Shown here: piece after piece, positions 26,234 through 35,054 of the stretch
How the letters are laid out: the number at the start of each line of letters is the position of its first letter
Position numbering within the stretch: the first letter of the stretch is position 1
Source of the DNA: Curvibacter lanceolatus ATCC 14669
Lineage (GTDB): Bacteria; Pseudomonadota; Gammaproteobacteria; Burkholderiales; Burkholderiaceae_C
DNA: 64,000 nucleotides
Assembly (NCBI RefSeq): GCF_000381265.1
Contig: NZ_KB906257.1
Location: 124,001 to 188,000 of the forward strand
Direction of reading: 5' to 3'
Notes under the pieces: generated by a model
Seen by the model: the letters and a program-made list of their open reading frames with translations, nothing else
Told to the model about the DNA's origin: nothing
Database searches by the model: none
Translations under genes and position numbers: made by a program

Positions 26234-26297
26234 GCTCGGCACCGGGCCGCCCCCGCGGCCCGTCGGCTGCTCTTTGAAAGCCCTCGGTCGTGAGACC

Positions 26298-26329
26298 AAA
26301 AGGCCACCGCCCTCGTGCAGTGGCCTTTT
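26298..26329 (+). terminator. Rho-independent terminator after the GNAT gene
   Basis: AAAAGGCCAC pairs perfectly with GTGGCCTTTT around a 12-base loop, followed by further Ts (26330-26332). The flanking A- and T-tracts mean it can also serve the convergent esterase gene ending at 26363. Confidence 0.85.
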
Positions 26330-26362
26330 TTTCGTGGGCGATCGGCTGGCCGCAGGATCGGA

Positions 26363-27283
26363 TCAGCTGCCCTTGCGGCAGGCCTGGTCGACGTACTGCA
26401 GCGCGTCGGGCAGGGCATCGCGGAACACCAGCCATTCGTGGTCGCCATCGATCACGCGCAGCTCAACCTGCCGTGGCTGGATCTGGTGCAGGCGCCAGAA
26501 CAGGTTGGCCGACATCGGGGCAATGCCCAGGTAGTCGTGGTCGCCTGACACGATCCACATCGGCACCCGCGCGGCGCCGGCCCGGTAGGCGTCGAGCGCG
26601 GCCGGGTAGTTCAGCGCCTTCCAGGTGTCGGGATCGAACTGGCCGTTGCGCACGAACTGCGGCGTGCGGCGCGCGGCCGAGGTCTCCGGCGGCAGCGGGT
26701 CGTAGATGGCCGGGCTGATCACCGCGGCACCACAGAACTTCTGCGGGTGGCGCAGCGACAGGTTCAGCGCGCCATAGCCCCCCATGGACAGGCCGCCGAT
26801 GGCCCGTCCACTGCGCTCTTTCTGCACGCGGTAGCGCGCCTCCACATAGGGCAGCAGCTCGTTCATGATGGCCGTGCCGGCCTTCTCGGCAGCGCCATCC
26901 GCCCACCACGAGGCTGGGCCCGCCGTGGGCATCACCACCACCGAGGGGCGGATCAGCCCGCGCTTGATCAGGCCGTCCAGCGTCTCCACCGCACCCCCCT
27001 TGGTGCGCCATTCGTTCTCATCGCCGCCGGCCCCGTGCAGGAGGTACACGACCGGGTAAGGCTGTTGGGCCTTTTCATACCCGTCGGGCAGGTAGACCGT
27101 GAAGGGCAGGGGGCGCCCCAAGGCGGCCGAGGGCGCCTGATCGGCGAGAACCGTGCTGGCCGCGTGGCCGGGCAGGGCGGCACCCAGGGCTGCGCCCAGG
27201 GTCAGCAGGCCCAGCAGATGCGCCTGGGCCCAACGGCGGGCCTGTGCGCCCAGGGCGCGCCGGGTGGGGGATGTGAAAGCCAT
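26363..27283 (-). CDS. Exported esterase, esterase D / FGH-like alpha/beta hydrolase
   Basis: 306 aa. A signal peptide precedes ASTVLADQAP (about residues 1-41). The hydrolase domain has YPVVYLLHGAGGDENEW (oxyanion region), the nucleophile elbow GGLSMGGYGALNLS, and candidate acid and base in SGDHDYLGIAP and IDGDHEWLVFRDAL. The esterase D family includes S-formylglutathione hydrolases, mycolyltransferases and feruloyl esterases; the signal peptide points to a periplasmic or secreted ester hydrolase. The ATG at 27283 is preceded by AGGAGACAAC. Confidence 0.86.
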   Translation of the reverse strand: MAFTSPTRRALGAQARRWAQAHLLGLLTLGAALGAALPGHAASTVLADQAPSAALGRPLPFTVYLPDGYEKAQQPYPVVYLLHGAGGDENEWRTKGGAVETLDGLIKRGLIRPSVVVMPTAGPASWWADGAAEKAGTAIMNELLPYVEARYRVQKERSGRAIGGLSMGGYGALNLSLRHPQKFCGAAVISPAIYDPLPPETSAARRTPQFVRNGQFDPDTWKALNYPAALDAYRAGAARVPMWIVSGDHDYLGIAPMSANLFWRLHQIQPRQVELRVIDGDHEWLVFRDALPDALQYVDQACRKGS

Positions 27284-27456
27284 GTTGTCTCCTGATTTTT
27301 GGAAGTGCGGGCAGCCTGCCGAAGCCGGGCAACCCGCTCTGATTCTGGGTGCAAAGCCAAAAGAATGTGCGTTGATTCCATGAATTCGACCCTTGAGCAG
27401 GTGATTCAGCGCGATGCAGCCCCCGCAGGCTTCGCTCAAGCCGCGACAATGGCGGC

Positions 27457-28620
27457 ATGACCGATACCCCACCCAGCCTGAGCTGGACCGACGCCCAGGA
27501 CCTGCCGCAGCAGGCCCGCTGGCGCTCCGAAGCCGGCGTGCCTGCGCCGCGCCGCCTGCAACCCGCCGACGACACCCTGAACGCCGACACCGCCTACCGC
27601 CTGGCCTGCGAGGGCACCGGCCTGCTCTGGCAGGGCGATTTCCACAACGCCCGTCAGCTGCTGCAGGCGCTGGCGCGGCGCGTGGACCGCAAGCCGCGCA
27701 AGCTCAAGGCGCCCGCCACCACGCTCTCCGAAGCCTTTCACCAGCACCGCCAGGGCCAGGCCCAGCGGGCCAGGCTCCTGGGCCTGGTGCTGGTGCCGGT
27801 GAATGCCGATTACAGCGTGCCTTTGCGCCGCGCACCCGACATACGGCAGGCCTTGCAGGAGGTGTGGGGCGAGCCCGACGGCCAGCCCTCGGTGCTGAGC
27901 CTGCGTGAGCTGCTGGGCCTGGTGGGCGCACACGAATGGCGCAAGAAGGGCGTGCCCGTGCCGGCCCTCGGGCCGGACGCACGCATCCACCCCTATTACG
28001 GCGTGTTTTCGCCGGTGCGTGGTGAGTACGTCGATCTGGTGGCCAAGGCCCCCTGGCCGGCCGGCTTCAGCCCGGATCAGCCCGTGTTCGACATCGGCGT
28101 GGGCACCGGCGTGCTGTCGGCCGTGCTGGCCAAGCGTGGAGCCCGTCAGGTGGTGGCCACCGACCAGGACCCGCGCGCCCTGGCCTGTGCCGGGGCCAAC
28201 CTGAACCGCCTGAAACTGTCGGCCCAGGTGCAGTTGCAACAGACCGATCTGTTCCCGCCCGGGCAGGCCGCGCTGGTGGTATGCAACCCGCCCTGGTTGC
28301 CGGCCCGCCCCAGCTCGCCCATCGAGTACGCGGTGTATGACCCCGACAGCCGCATGCTGCGCGGCTTTCTGCAAGGCCTGGCCGCCCACCTGAGCCCCGA
28401 CGGCGAGGCCTGGCTGATCCTGTCCGACCTGGCCGAACTGCTGGGCCTGCGCAGCCGCGAGCAGTGGCAGACCTGGGCGCAAGAGGCAGGCATCGAGGTG
28501 GTGGGCCGGCGCGACGCCAAGCCCCAGCACCCCAAGGCCAGCGACCCCACCGACCCGCTGCACAAGGCCCGCTCGGCCGAGGTCACCAGCCTGTGGCGTT
28601 TGCGCCGGGCGGCGGCCTGA
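27457..28620 (+). CDS. SAM-dependent methyltransferase with NPPW motif (N6/N5-type)
   Basis: 387 aa. The C-terminal half is a class I methyltransferase: VFDIGVGTGVLSAVLAKRGA (SAM loop) and VATDQDPRALACAGANL, then VVCNPPWLPARPSSP. NPPW/NPPY marks enzymes that methylate planar nitrogen (HemK/PrmC, RlmG and DNA adenine types). The N-terminal 180 residues form an uncharacterised domain that includes RRVDRKPRKLKAPATTLSEA. The target cannot be decided; a single-gene unit with its own start, on the opposite strand to the esterase. Confidence 0.82.
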   Translation: MTDTPPSLSWTDAQDLPQQARWRSEAGVPAPRRLQPADDTLNADTAYRLACEGTGLLWQGDFHNARQLLQALARRVDRKPRKLKAPATTLSEAFHQHRQGQAQRARLLGLVLVPVNADYSVPLRRAPDIRQALQEVWGEPDGQPSVLSLRELLGLVGAHEWRKKGVPVPALGPDARIHPYYGVFSPVRGEYVDLVAKAPWPAGFSPDQPVFDIGVGTGVLSAVLAKRGARQVVATDQDPRALACAGANLNRLKLSAQVQLQQTDLFPPGQAALVVCNPPWLPARPSSPIEYAVYDPDSRMLRGFLQGLAAHLSPDGEAWLILSDLAELLGLRSREQWQTWAQEAGIEVVGRRDAKPQHPKASDPTDPLHKARSAEVTSLWRLRRAAA

Positions 28621-28704
28621 GCTGGCAAAACGCGGTGAGCTGACGCGAGGCGAGGGCGGGTTTCCACCGGGTGCCAGGGGCAGGGGTCTGGCACTAAGAT
28701 CAGA

Positions 28705-28724
28705 CTCTGAAACTGGTTTCAGAG
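28705..28724. promoter_or_regulatory. PtxS-type operator upstream of the LacI-family gene
   Basis: A 20-bp inverted repeat whose central 14 bases (28708-28721) read TGAAACTGGTTTCA, one base from the palindrome TGAAACCGGTTTCA bound by PtxS in Pseudomonas. It lies about 116 bp before the regulator's ATG, consistent with autoregulation. Confidence 0.8.
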
Positions 28725-28839
28725 CTTCCCGGTCTTGCGTCCTTGTGCAGGCGCCTGGAGGCCCTGGCCCGTGCTTGCCCAGCTTGACCCGACCCTGCCC
28801 GTGCCCCGTTCTGCCCCACCCACCTCCTCCAAGCCTGCC

Positions 28840-29931
28840 ATGGCCGCCGCAGCGGCCCCCTCCGGCGCTGCCGGCACCCGCGCCACCATTGCCGATGTGG
28901 CGCGCGAGGCCGGGGTGTCCAAGGCCACCGTCTCGCGCTTTCTGAACCACCGCGAGACCCTGCTCAGCCCCGACATTGCGATGCGGGTGGAGCGCGCGGT
29001 GGCGGCGCTGGGCTACTCGCCCAGCCCGATGGCGCAGGCCCTCAAGCGCGGCCGCACCCGGCTCATCGGCCTGGTGGTGGCCGATGTGACCAACCCCTAT
29101 TCGGTGGCGGTGCTGCGCGGTGCCGAGCAGGCCTGCCAGGAGGCGGGCTACCTGGTCATGCTGTTCAACCTGGGCAACGACAGCGGGCGCGAGCGCGAAG
29201 CCATGGCGGCCCTGGCCTCCTACCAGGTCGAGGGCTTCATCCTCAACACCCTGGGGCGTGACCCGGGCGTGGCGGCCGAGGCCTTGCGCCTGGGCCGCCC
29301 GGTGGTGCTGGTGGACCGGCGCCACAGCAGCATGCAGGCCGATTTCGTGTCGCTGGACAACGCCCAGGCCATGCGCACGGTACTAGCGCATCTGCAGGCC
29401 CAGGGCTACCGGCAACTGCTGTACGTGACTGAGCCAGTGCGGGGCGTGAGCTCGCGCACCGAGCGCGAGGCGGCTTTTCGCGAGGGCTGCCACCAGTCGG
29501 GCCACGAGGGCCCGGCCCTGCAGGGGCAGACCTTCGAGAGCCAGGACGATGCGCCCGAAGCCCAGTTGCAGGCCCTGGCCGAGGCCTTGCAGGCCTGCCG
29601 CCAGCAGGCTGGCGGGCAGCCCGCGGCGGTGCTGGCCAGCAATTCGGTGGTCACCCTGCGCGTGTGCGCGGCCCTGGCCCGCCTGGGTTGGCAGGCCGGG
29701 CGCGAACTGGGCCTGGTGGGTTTTGACGACCCCGATTGGGCGCCCTTCGTGGGCCCGGGCATCAGCACCCTGGCCCAGCCCACGCACGATCTGGGGCGCC
29801 TGGCCGCCACCTGCCTGCTGGAGCGCCTGGGCGGCCTGAGTCTGGCGCCGCGCCAGATCCTGTTGCCGGGGCAGCTGCGGGTGCGGGGTTCGACGGCAGG
29901 CCCCTCGGCCAGCACTTCGGTCGGCACCTGA
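28840..29931 (+). CDS. ptxS: LacI family regulator, PtxS-like (2-ketogluconate-responsive repressor)
   Basis: 363 aa from ATG 28840; in-frame starts further upstream exist but would add an unconserved Pro-rich stretch. Residues about 15-65 are the LacI helix-turn-helix (TIADVAREAGVSKATVSRFL), followed by a periplasmic-binding-like sensor domain with LIGLVVADVTNPYSVAVLRG and VGFDDPDWAPFV. Identification as PtxS rests on context: operators matching the PtxS palindrome precede both this gene and the downstream operon, and that operon carries kguE-, kguK- and kguD-like genes. In pseudomonads PtxS is a repressor released by 2-ketogluconate. Confidence 0.83.
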   Translation: MAAAAAPSGAAGTRATIADVAREAGVSKATVSRFLNHRETLLSPDIAMRVERAVAALGYSPSPMAQALKRGRTRLIGLVVADVTNPYSVAVLRGAEQACQEAGYLVMLFNLGNDSGREREAMAALASYQVEGFILNTLGRDPGVAAEALRLGRPVVLVDRRHSSMQADFVSLDNAQAMRTVLAHLQAQGYRQLLYVTEPVRGVSSRTEREAAFREGCHQSGHEGPALQGQTFESQDDAPEAQLQALAEALQACRQQAGGQPAAVLASNSVVTLRVCAALARLGWQAGRELGLVGFDDPDWAPFVGPGISTLAQPTHDLGRLAATCLLERLGGLSLAPRQILLPGQLRVRGSTAGPSASTSVGT

Positions 29932-29977
29932 GCATTTCCGAGCTGCTTGGCAGCCAGGGTTTTCACCCATGGAAACC

Positions 29978-29991
29978 TGAAACCGGTTTCT
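29978..29991. promoter_or_regulatory. PtxS-type operator, distal copy before the transport/kgu operon
   Basis: TGAAACCGGTTTCT matches 13 of 14 positions of the PtxS palindrome; the 12 central bases GAAACCGGTTTC are perfectly symmetric. Its centre is 23 bp from the next operator. Confidence 0.82.
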
Positions 29992-30000
29992 TAAACTTGC

Positions 30001-30014
30001 TGAAAACGGTTTCA
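30001..30014. promoter_or_regulatory. PtxS-type operator, proximal copy before the transport/kgu operon
   Basis: TGAAAACGGTTTCA matches 13 of 14 positions and is embedded in CTGAAAACGGTTTCAG. Two operators about two helical turns apart and 72-108 bp before the first gene suggest cooperative repression. Confidence 0.82.
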
Positions 30015-30085
30015 GGTTGTGTCTGAGTCGCCCGGCCAGGGCGTCAGACCGTCAGACACCCGCTCCTTCATCAATCGGATCGATC

Positions 30086-30757
30086 GTGAACTACAGCTTT
30101 CAATTTGCCGATGTGCTGGCCGCCTGGCCGCTGCTGCTCAAGGGCACCTGGATCACGGTGCAGCTGTCCCTGCTGGCCATGGCGCTGGGCCTGGGGCTGG
30201 CTATTCTGTGCGCCTGGGGCAAGACCGCCGGCCCGCGCCCGCTGCGCTGGGTGATCCAGGCCTACATCGAGTTGATCCGCAACACGCCGTTCCTGGTGCA
30301 GCTGTTCTTCTTTTTCTTTGCCCTGCCGGCCATCGGTCTGCGCTGGAGCGCCTACACCGCAGCCCTCACGGCCATGGTGATCAACCTGGGGGCCTACGCC
30401 ACCGAGATCATCCGCGCCGGCATCGAGTCCATCCCGCGCGGCCAGATCGAGGCCGGGCTGGCGCTGAACCTCAAGCGCTGGGAGATCTTCCGCTTCGTGA
30501 TCCTCAAGCCCGCGCTCAAGGCCATCTACCCCGCGCTGACCAGCCAGTTCATCCTGCTGATGCTGAGCTCGGCCGTGGTGTCGGTCATCTCGGCCGACGA
30601 CCTGACCTCGGTGGCCGCCAACCTGCAGTCGCAGACCTTTCGCAGCTTCGAGATCTACATCGTGGTGGCCCTGATCTACCTGGCGCTGTCGATGGCCTTC
30701 TCGGCCCTGTTCAAGCTGATCTACCGCGCCGCGCTCAACTACCCCGACCGCCGCTGA
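30086..30757 (+). CDS. ABC transporter permease, polar amino acid uptake (HisM/GlnP) type
   Basis: 223 aa from GTG 30086. Starts NYSFQFADVLAAWPLLLKGT; about five membrane helices and the permease EAA-like segment ESIPRGQIEAGLALNLKRWE that contacts the ATPase. ELIRNTPFLVQLFFFFFALP is the signature of the His/Glu/Arg/opine permease family. First gene of the operon that also encodes a second permease, binding protein, ATPase and the kgu enzymes. Despite its amino-acid family, its location under PtxS operators suggests a sugar-acid substrate. Confidence 0.9.
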   Translation: MNYSFQFADVLAAWPLLLKGTWITVQLSLLAMALGLGLAILCAWGKTAGPRPLRWVIQAYIELIRNTPFLVQLFFFFFALPAIGLRWSAYTAALTAMVINLGAYATEIIRAGIESIPRGQIEAGLALNLKRWEIFRFVILKPALKAIYPALTSQFILLMLSSAVVSVISADDLTSVAANLQSQTFRSFEIYIVVALIYLALSMAFSALFKLIYRAALNYPDRR

Positions 30758-30832
30758 GCCGGGTCGTCCACCCCCATGCTGACCTGTAACGCAACCCTGA
30801 TCTGCCCGCTGCGGGCAACGGAGACCTGACCC

Positions 30833-31486
30833 ATGCGCAGTTTCGGTTTGGCCGAGTTCATGTTCATCCTCGAGGCGGCCCGCTGGACGCTGGCCTTGTC
30901 GCTGCTGGCCTTTGTCGGCGGCTCGGTGGTGGGGCTGGCCGTGGCGCTGGCCCGCACCAGTGAGTCGCGCTGGGCCCAGGCGGGGGCCGGCCTGTTCATC
31001 CAGGTGTTCCAGGGCACGCCGCTGCTGCTGCAGTTGTTCCTGATCTTTTTTGGCGCCCCGGTGCTGGGCTTTGACATCAACCCCTGGGTGGCGGCCGGGG
31101 CTGCGCTGATCTTGAACAGCGGCGCCTTTCTGGGCGAGATCTGGCGCGGCTGCATCCAGGCCGTGCCCCGGGGCCAGTGGGAGGCGGCCGAGGCGCTCAG
31201 CCTGTCGTATGTGAACCGCATGCGCGACGTGGTGCTGCCGCAGGCCTGGCGCATCGCCGTGCCGCCCACCGTGGGCTATGGCGTGCAGATCATCAAGGGC
31301 ACCTCGCTGGCAGCCATCATCGGCTTCACCGAGATCACCCGGGCCGGCCAGATCATCAACAACGCCACCTTCCAGCCCCTGCTGGTGTTCAGCGCGGTGG
31401 CCGCCATCTACTTCGCACTGTGCTGGCCGCTGTCCTTGCTCGCGGCCCGCATGGAGCGCCGCCAGGCCGCCGCCACGGCGCGCTGA
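30833..31486 (+). CDS. ABC transporter permease, polar amino acid uptake type (second subunit)
   Basis: 217 aa. Same family as the preceding permease: LFIQVFQGTPLLLQLFLIFF and the cytoplasmic coupling loop QAVPRGQWEAAEALSLSYVN, with five predicted helices. The two permeases probably form a heterodimer. GGAGACCTGACCC precedes the ATG at 30833. Confidence 0.9.
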   Translation: MRSFGLAEFMFILEAARWTLALSLLAFVGGSVVGLAVALARTSESRWAQAGAGLFIQVFQGTPLLLQLFLIFFGAPVLGFDINPWVAAGAALILNSGAFLGEIWRGCIQAVPRGQWEAAEALSLSYVNRMRDVVLPQAWRIAVPPTVGYGVQIIKGTSLAAIIGFTEITRAGQIINNATFQPLLVFSAVAAIYFALCWPLSLLAARMERRQAAATAR

Positions 31487-31544
31487 GGCGACGCCACCGC
31501 AGACCTCTTTTTTCCGTCCCATCCCATCCCACCAGGAGACCTTC

Positions 31545-32375
31545 ATGCACGACCCGATCAACCCCTTGTTGTCCGCAGGCGCCAGCCGCCGCAGTTTCAC
31601 CACCGCGCTGGTGGCCTCTGCCCTGGGCCTGATGGCTTCGGGCATGGCCTCGGGCGTCTCGGCCCAGACCCTGGAAGAATTGAAAAAGAAGGGTGAACTC
31701 ACCGTCGGCATGCTGGTCGACTTTCCGCCCTATGGCACCACCAATGCGCAAAACCAGCCCGACGGCTATGACGCCGACGTGGCGCGCCTGCTGGGCAAGG
31801 ACCTGGGCCTGAAGGTCAACCTGGTGCCCGTCACCGGCCCCAACCGCATTCCGTTTTTGCTGACCAACAAGGTGGATCTGCTGGTGGCCTCGCTGGCCAT
31901 CACGCCCGAGCGGGCCAAGCAGGTGCAGTTCTCGCAACCCTATGCGGCCGCGACCATCGTGTTGTTTGGCGCCACCAAGTCGGCCATCAAGAGCGCGGCC
32001 GACCTCAAGGGCCTGCGCGTGGGCGTGGCCCGGGCCAGCACGCAAGACGTGGCAGTGACCAAGTCGGCCCCTGAGGGCACCGAGATCCGCCGCTTCGACG
32101 ACGACGCCTCGGCCATGCAGGCCCTGTTGTCGGGCCAGGTGGATGCCATCGGCTGCTCGGTCACGGTGGCGGCCCAGATCAACAAGCGCGCCCCGGCCGG
32201 CAGCTTCGAGGTCAAGTTCAACCTGCTGCAGCAAGCCATGGGCATTGCGCTGCGCCCCAACCAGGCCGAACTGCTGAAGGCCGTGAACGACTTCGTGGCC
32301 CGCAACACCGCCAATGGCGAGCTCAACAAGCTCTACCGCAAGTGGCTGGAAAGCGATCTGCCCAAGCTGTCTTGA
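31545..32375 (+). CDS. ABC transporter substrate-binding protein, polar amino acid (family 3) type
   Basis: 276 aa. An N-terminal signal with SRRSFTTALVASALGLMASG and cleavage near VSA-QT; the RR within it could be a Tat motif. The mature part is a type II binding fold: GELTVGMLVDFPPYGTTNA, DVARLLGKDLGLKVNLVPV, DLLVASLAITPERAKQVQFS and DLKGLRVGVARASTQD. Its ligand defines the transporter's substrate; the operon context suggests 2-ketogluconate or a related hexonate. AGGAGACCTTC precedes the ATG at 31545. Confidence 0.9.
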   Translation: MHDPINPLLSAGASRRSFTTALVASALGLMASGMASGVSAQTLEELKKKGELTVGMLVDFPPYGTTNAQNQPDGYDADVARLLGKDLGLKVNLVPVTGPNRIPFLLTNKVDLLVASLAITPERAKQVQFSQPYAAATIVLFGATKSAIKSAADLKGLRVGVARASTQDVAVTKSAPEGTEIRRFDDDASAMQALLSGQVDAIGCSVTVAAQINKRAPAGSFEVKFNLLQQAMGIALRPNQAELLKAVNDFVARNTANGELNKLYRKWLESDLPKLS

Positions 32376-32416
32376 ACGCCTGACCTCTCCCTGCCTTTTC
32401 GCCCCACCTCGCTGCC

Positions 32417-33199
32417 ATGACCGAACACGCCACCCACGCCCATGCCGACGCCCCGCCCATCATCCGACTGGAGCAAGTCCAGAAGTGGTATGGCGAGTTC
32501 AAGGTGCTCAGCGACATCAACCTGTCGGTGCAGCCCGGCGAGCGCATCGTGATCTGCGGGCCTTCGGGCTCGGGCAAGAGCACGCTGATCCGCTGCATCA
32601 ACCGTCTGGAGACGGTGCAGCAGGGCCGCATCGTGGTCGATGGCCATGAGCTGACCGCGGGCGGGCGCGAGGTGGACGCGGTGCGGCAAGAGGTGGGCAT
32701 GGTGTTCCAGCAGTTCAACCTGTTCCCGCACCTGACGATTCTGCAGAACTGCACGCTGGCGCCCATGCGCTCGCGCGGCATGAGCCAGCAGCAGGCCGAA
32801 GAGGTGGCCATGAAATACCTGAGCCGGGTGCGCATCCCCGACCAGGCGCACAAATACCCCAGCCAGCTCTCGGGGGGGCAGCAGCAGCGCGTGGCCATTG
32901 CGCGCGCCCTGTGCATGACGCCCAAGGTGATGCTGTTCGACGAGCCCACCTCGGCCCTGGACCCCGAGATGGTCAAGGAGGTGCTCGACACCATGATCGG
33001 CCTGGCCGAAGACGGCATGACCATGCTGTGCGTGACCCATGAAATGGGCTTTGCCCGCAGCGTGGCCGACCGGGTGATCTTCATGGCCGAGGGCCGCATT
33101 CTGGAGCAGGCCCCGCCCGAGCGCTTTTTTGGCAACCCGCAGCACGAGAAGACGCGCCAGTTCCTGGGCCAGATCCTGCCCTCGCACCAGGGCGCATGA
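32417..33199 (+). CDS. ABC transporter ATP-binding protein, GlnQ/HisP type
   Basis: 260 aa. Walker [10 protein letters not shown] near residue 49, Q-loop [12 protein letters not shown], signature [15 protein letters not shown], Walker [17 protein letters not shown] and switch histidine in VTHEMGFA. All ATPase residues are intact. It completes the importer encoded by the two permease genes and the binding-protein gene and overlaps the kguE-like gene by four bases. Confidence 0.93.
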   Translation: MTEHATHAHADAPPIIRLEQVQKWYGEFKVLSDINLSVQPGERIVICGPSGSGKSTLIRCINRLETVQQGRIVVDGHELTAGGREVDAVRQEVGMVFQQFNLFPHLTILQNCTLAPMRSRGMSQQQAEEVAMKYLSRVRIPDQAHKYPSQLSGGQQQRVAIARALCMTPKVMLFDEPTSALDPEMVKEVLDTMIGLAEDGMTMLCVTHEMGFARSVADRVIFMAEGRILEQAPPERFFGNPQHEKTRQFLGQILPSHQGA

Positions 33200-34032
33200 T
33201 GCGCACCGACCTGACCCGCCCCGCCCGTGGCTTTGCGGTGCTGATTTCGCTGGGCGCCTTTGGCGCCAGCGAGGTGCTGCGCCTGGGCCAGCTGCACTTC
33301 ACCCGCGTGGCGGCCGCGGCCGGCGCCGACGGCGTGGAGGTGCGCGAGGAACTGCTGCGTGATGCCACAACCGAGCTGCCCCAGTTGGCCACCGAGCTGG
33401 CTGCCCGGGGGCTGCAGGCGGTCTACTCCTGCCCCACCGGTTTGTGGCGCGAGGGCGGCACCCTGGACGAGGCGGCGCTGCGCTCGGCCCTGGCGGCGGC
33501 CCGCTTGCTCGGGGCCGCTTGCCTCAAGATGTCCATCGGTGGCTTTGGCCCTGCATCGGCCGACAGCTGGGCGCTGCTCAAGTCGCTGCTCCAGACCCCC
33601 TCTGGCCCCGAGTTGCTGATCGAAAACGACCAGACCCCCGAGGCCGGCACGCTGCCCGCCTTGCAACGTTTCTTTGCTGCCGCCCAGGCCCAGGGCCTGC
33701 CGCTGGCCCTGACCTTTGACATGGGCAACTGGCACTGGGTGGGCGAATGCCCTCAGGCTGCTGCCCAGTTGCTGGGTGGGCAGGTGGGTTATGTGCATTG
33801 CAAGGGCGTGCTGCGCGAACCGGCCCGCTGGGTGGCCGTGCCGCTGGCCCAGTCGCAAGCCCCGTGGCGCACGGTGCTGGGCCAGCTGCCGGCCGATGTG
33901 CCCTGGGCCATCGAATACCCCTTGCAGGGCGCTGACCTGATCGCCTCCGTGCGGGCCGAACTGGCCCTGCTGCGCCGCGAAGCCCTGCGCCTGCGCGAAG
34001 CCCGTGCTGAACGGGCGCACGCGCTGGCCTGA
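33196..34032 (+). CDS. kguE: Sugar phosphate isomerase/epimerase, KguE-like
   Basis: 278 aa, AP endonuclease 2/xylose isomerase-like TIM barrel. Visible elements are [35 protein letters not shown] and [18 protein letters not shown], which supply metal-binding Glu, Asp and His at strand ends. In the pseudomonad 2-ketogluconate operon the gene kguE encodes this kind of protein beside the kinase and reductase genes. Its exact reaction is not established. ATGATG start overlaps the ATPase stop. Confidence 0.78.
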   Translation: MMRTDLTRPARGFAVLISLGAFGASEVLRLGQLHFTRVAAAAGADGVEVREELLRDATTELPQLATELAARGLQAVYSCPTGLWREGGTLDEAALRSALAAARLLGAACLKMSIGGFGPASADSWALLKSLLQTPSGPELLIENDQTPEAGTLPALQRFFAAAQAQGLPLALTFDMGNWHWVGECPQAAAQLLGGQVGYVHCKGVLREPARWVAVPLAQSQAPWRTVLGQLPADVPWAIEYPLQGADLIASVRAELALLRREALRLREARAERAHALA

Positions 34033-34073
34033 CATGCCCCTTTTGACCTGACTCCGCCATTTTCCGCAATGCC

Positions 34074-35054
34074 ATGACTGATTCCCTGAACCCCATAGCC
34101 GTGCAAGCGCTGGACGTGATCACTTTTGGCGAGGCCATGATGATGCTGGTGGCCGACAGCCCCGGCCCGCTGGAGGCCGTGAGCGGCTTTCACAAGCGCA
34201 CCGCAGGGGCAGAGACCAATGCCGCCATCGGGCTGGCCCGGCTGGGCCTGCGGGTGGGCTGGGCCAGCCGCCTGGGCACCGACTCGATGGGCCGCTACCT
34301 GCTGGCCGAGATGCAGCGCGAGGGCATCGACTGCTCGCACGTGGTGTGTGACGCCAGCCAGCGCACCGGCTTTCTGATCAAGGGCCGGGTGGACGATGGC
34401 AGCGACCCACCGATCGAATACCACCGCAAGGGCTCGGCCGCCAGCCAGATGGGGCCGGCCGACCTCGACGGGCCCTGGCTCACGGCGGCGCGCCACCTGC
34501 ATGCCACAGGCGTGTTTGCCGCCGTCTCGCCCAGCACCCTGGCGCTGACCCGCGAGACCTTGCTGCAGATGCGGGCGGCCGGCCGCAGCATCTCCTTCGA
34601 CACCAACCTGCGCCCCACGCTGTGGCCCTCGGCCGAGGTGATGCGGCGCGAGGTCAATCAGCTCGCCAGCCTGGCCGACTGGGTGCTGCCCGGCATCGAG
34701 GAGGGCCGGCTGCTGACCGGCCACGACACGCCCGAGGCCGTGGCCCGCTTCTACCTGGACCAGGGCGCGCAGCTGGTGGTGGTCAAGCTGGGGGCCGATG
34801 GCGCCTACTACGAAGGCCGCCACGCGGGCCAATCCGTGCAGGGGCGGGTGGCGGGCTTTCCGGTGGCCGAGGTGGTGGACACCGTGGGCGCAGGTGACGG
34901 CTTTGCCGTGGGCGTGGTCAGTGCCTTGCTGGAGGGGCGCCCCGTGGCCGAGGCGGTGCGCCGTGGCGCCTGGATCGGCGCCCGCGCGGTGCAGGTGCTG
35001 GGCGATACCGAAGGGCTGCCGACCCGGGCCCAGTTGAACGAGGCTGGCCTGTGA
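34074..35054 (+). CDS. kguK: PfkB family sugar kinase, 2-ketogluconate/2-keto-3-deoxygluconate kinase-like
   Basis: 326 aa, ribokinase fold. DVITFGEAMMMLVADSPGPL and RTAGAETNAAIGLARLG at the N-terminus are typical of KDG kinases; VDTVGAGDGFAVGVVSAL near residue 274 carries the catalytic aspartate (GAGD). KdgK and KguK are close relatives; presence between kguE- and kguD-like genes under PtxS operators favours 2-ketogluconate kinase. GTGA overlap couples it to the reductase gene. Confidence 0.82.
   Translation: MTDSLNPIAVQALDVITFGEAMMMLVADSPGPLEAVSGFHKRTAGAETNAAIGLARLGLRVGWASRLGTDSMGRYLLAEMQREGIDCSHVVCDASQRTGFLIKGRVDDGSDPPIEYHRKGSAASQMGPADLDGPWLTAARHLHATGVFAAVSPSTLALTRETLLQMRAAGRSISFDTNLRPTLWPSAEVMRREVNQLASLADWVLPGIEEGRLLTGHDTPEAVARFYLDQGAQLVVVKLGADGAYYEGRHAGQSVQGRVAGFPVAEVVDTVGAGDGFAVGVVSALLEGRPVAEAVRRGAWIGARAVQVLGDTEGLPTRAQLNEAGL

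Noticed and set aside
27436-29325. 629-codon minus-strand frame
   Set aside because: Lies antisense to the methyltransferase and ptxS, both with intact motifs; low-complexity translation.
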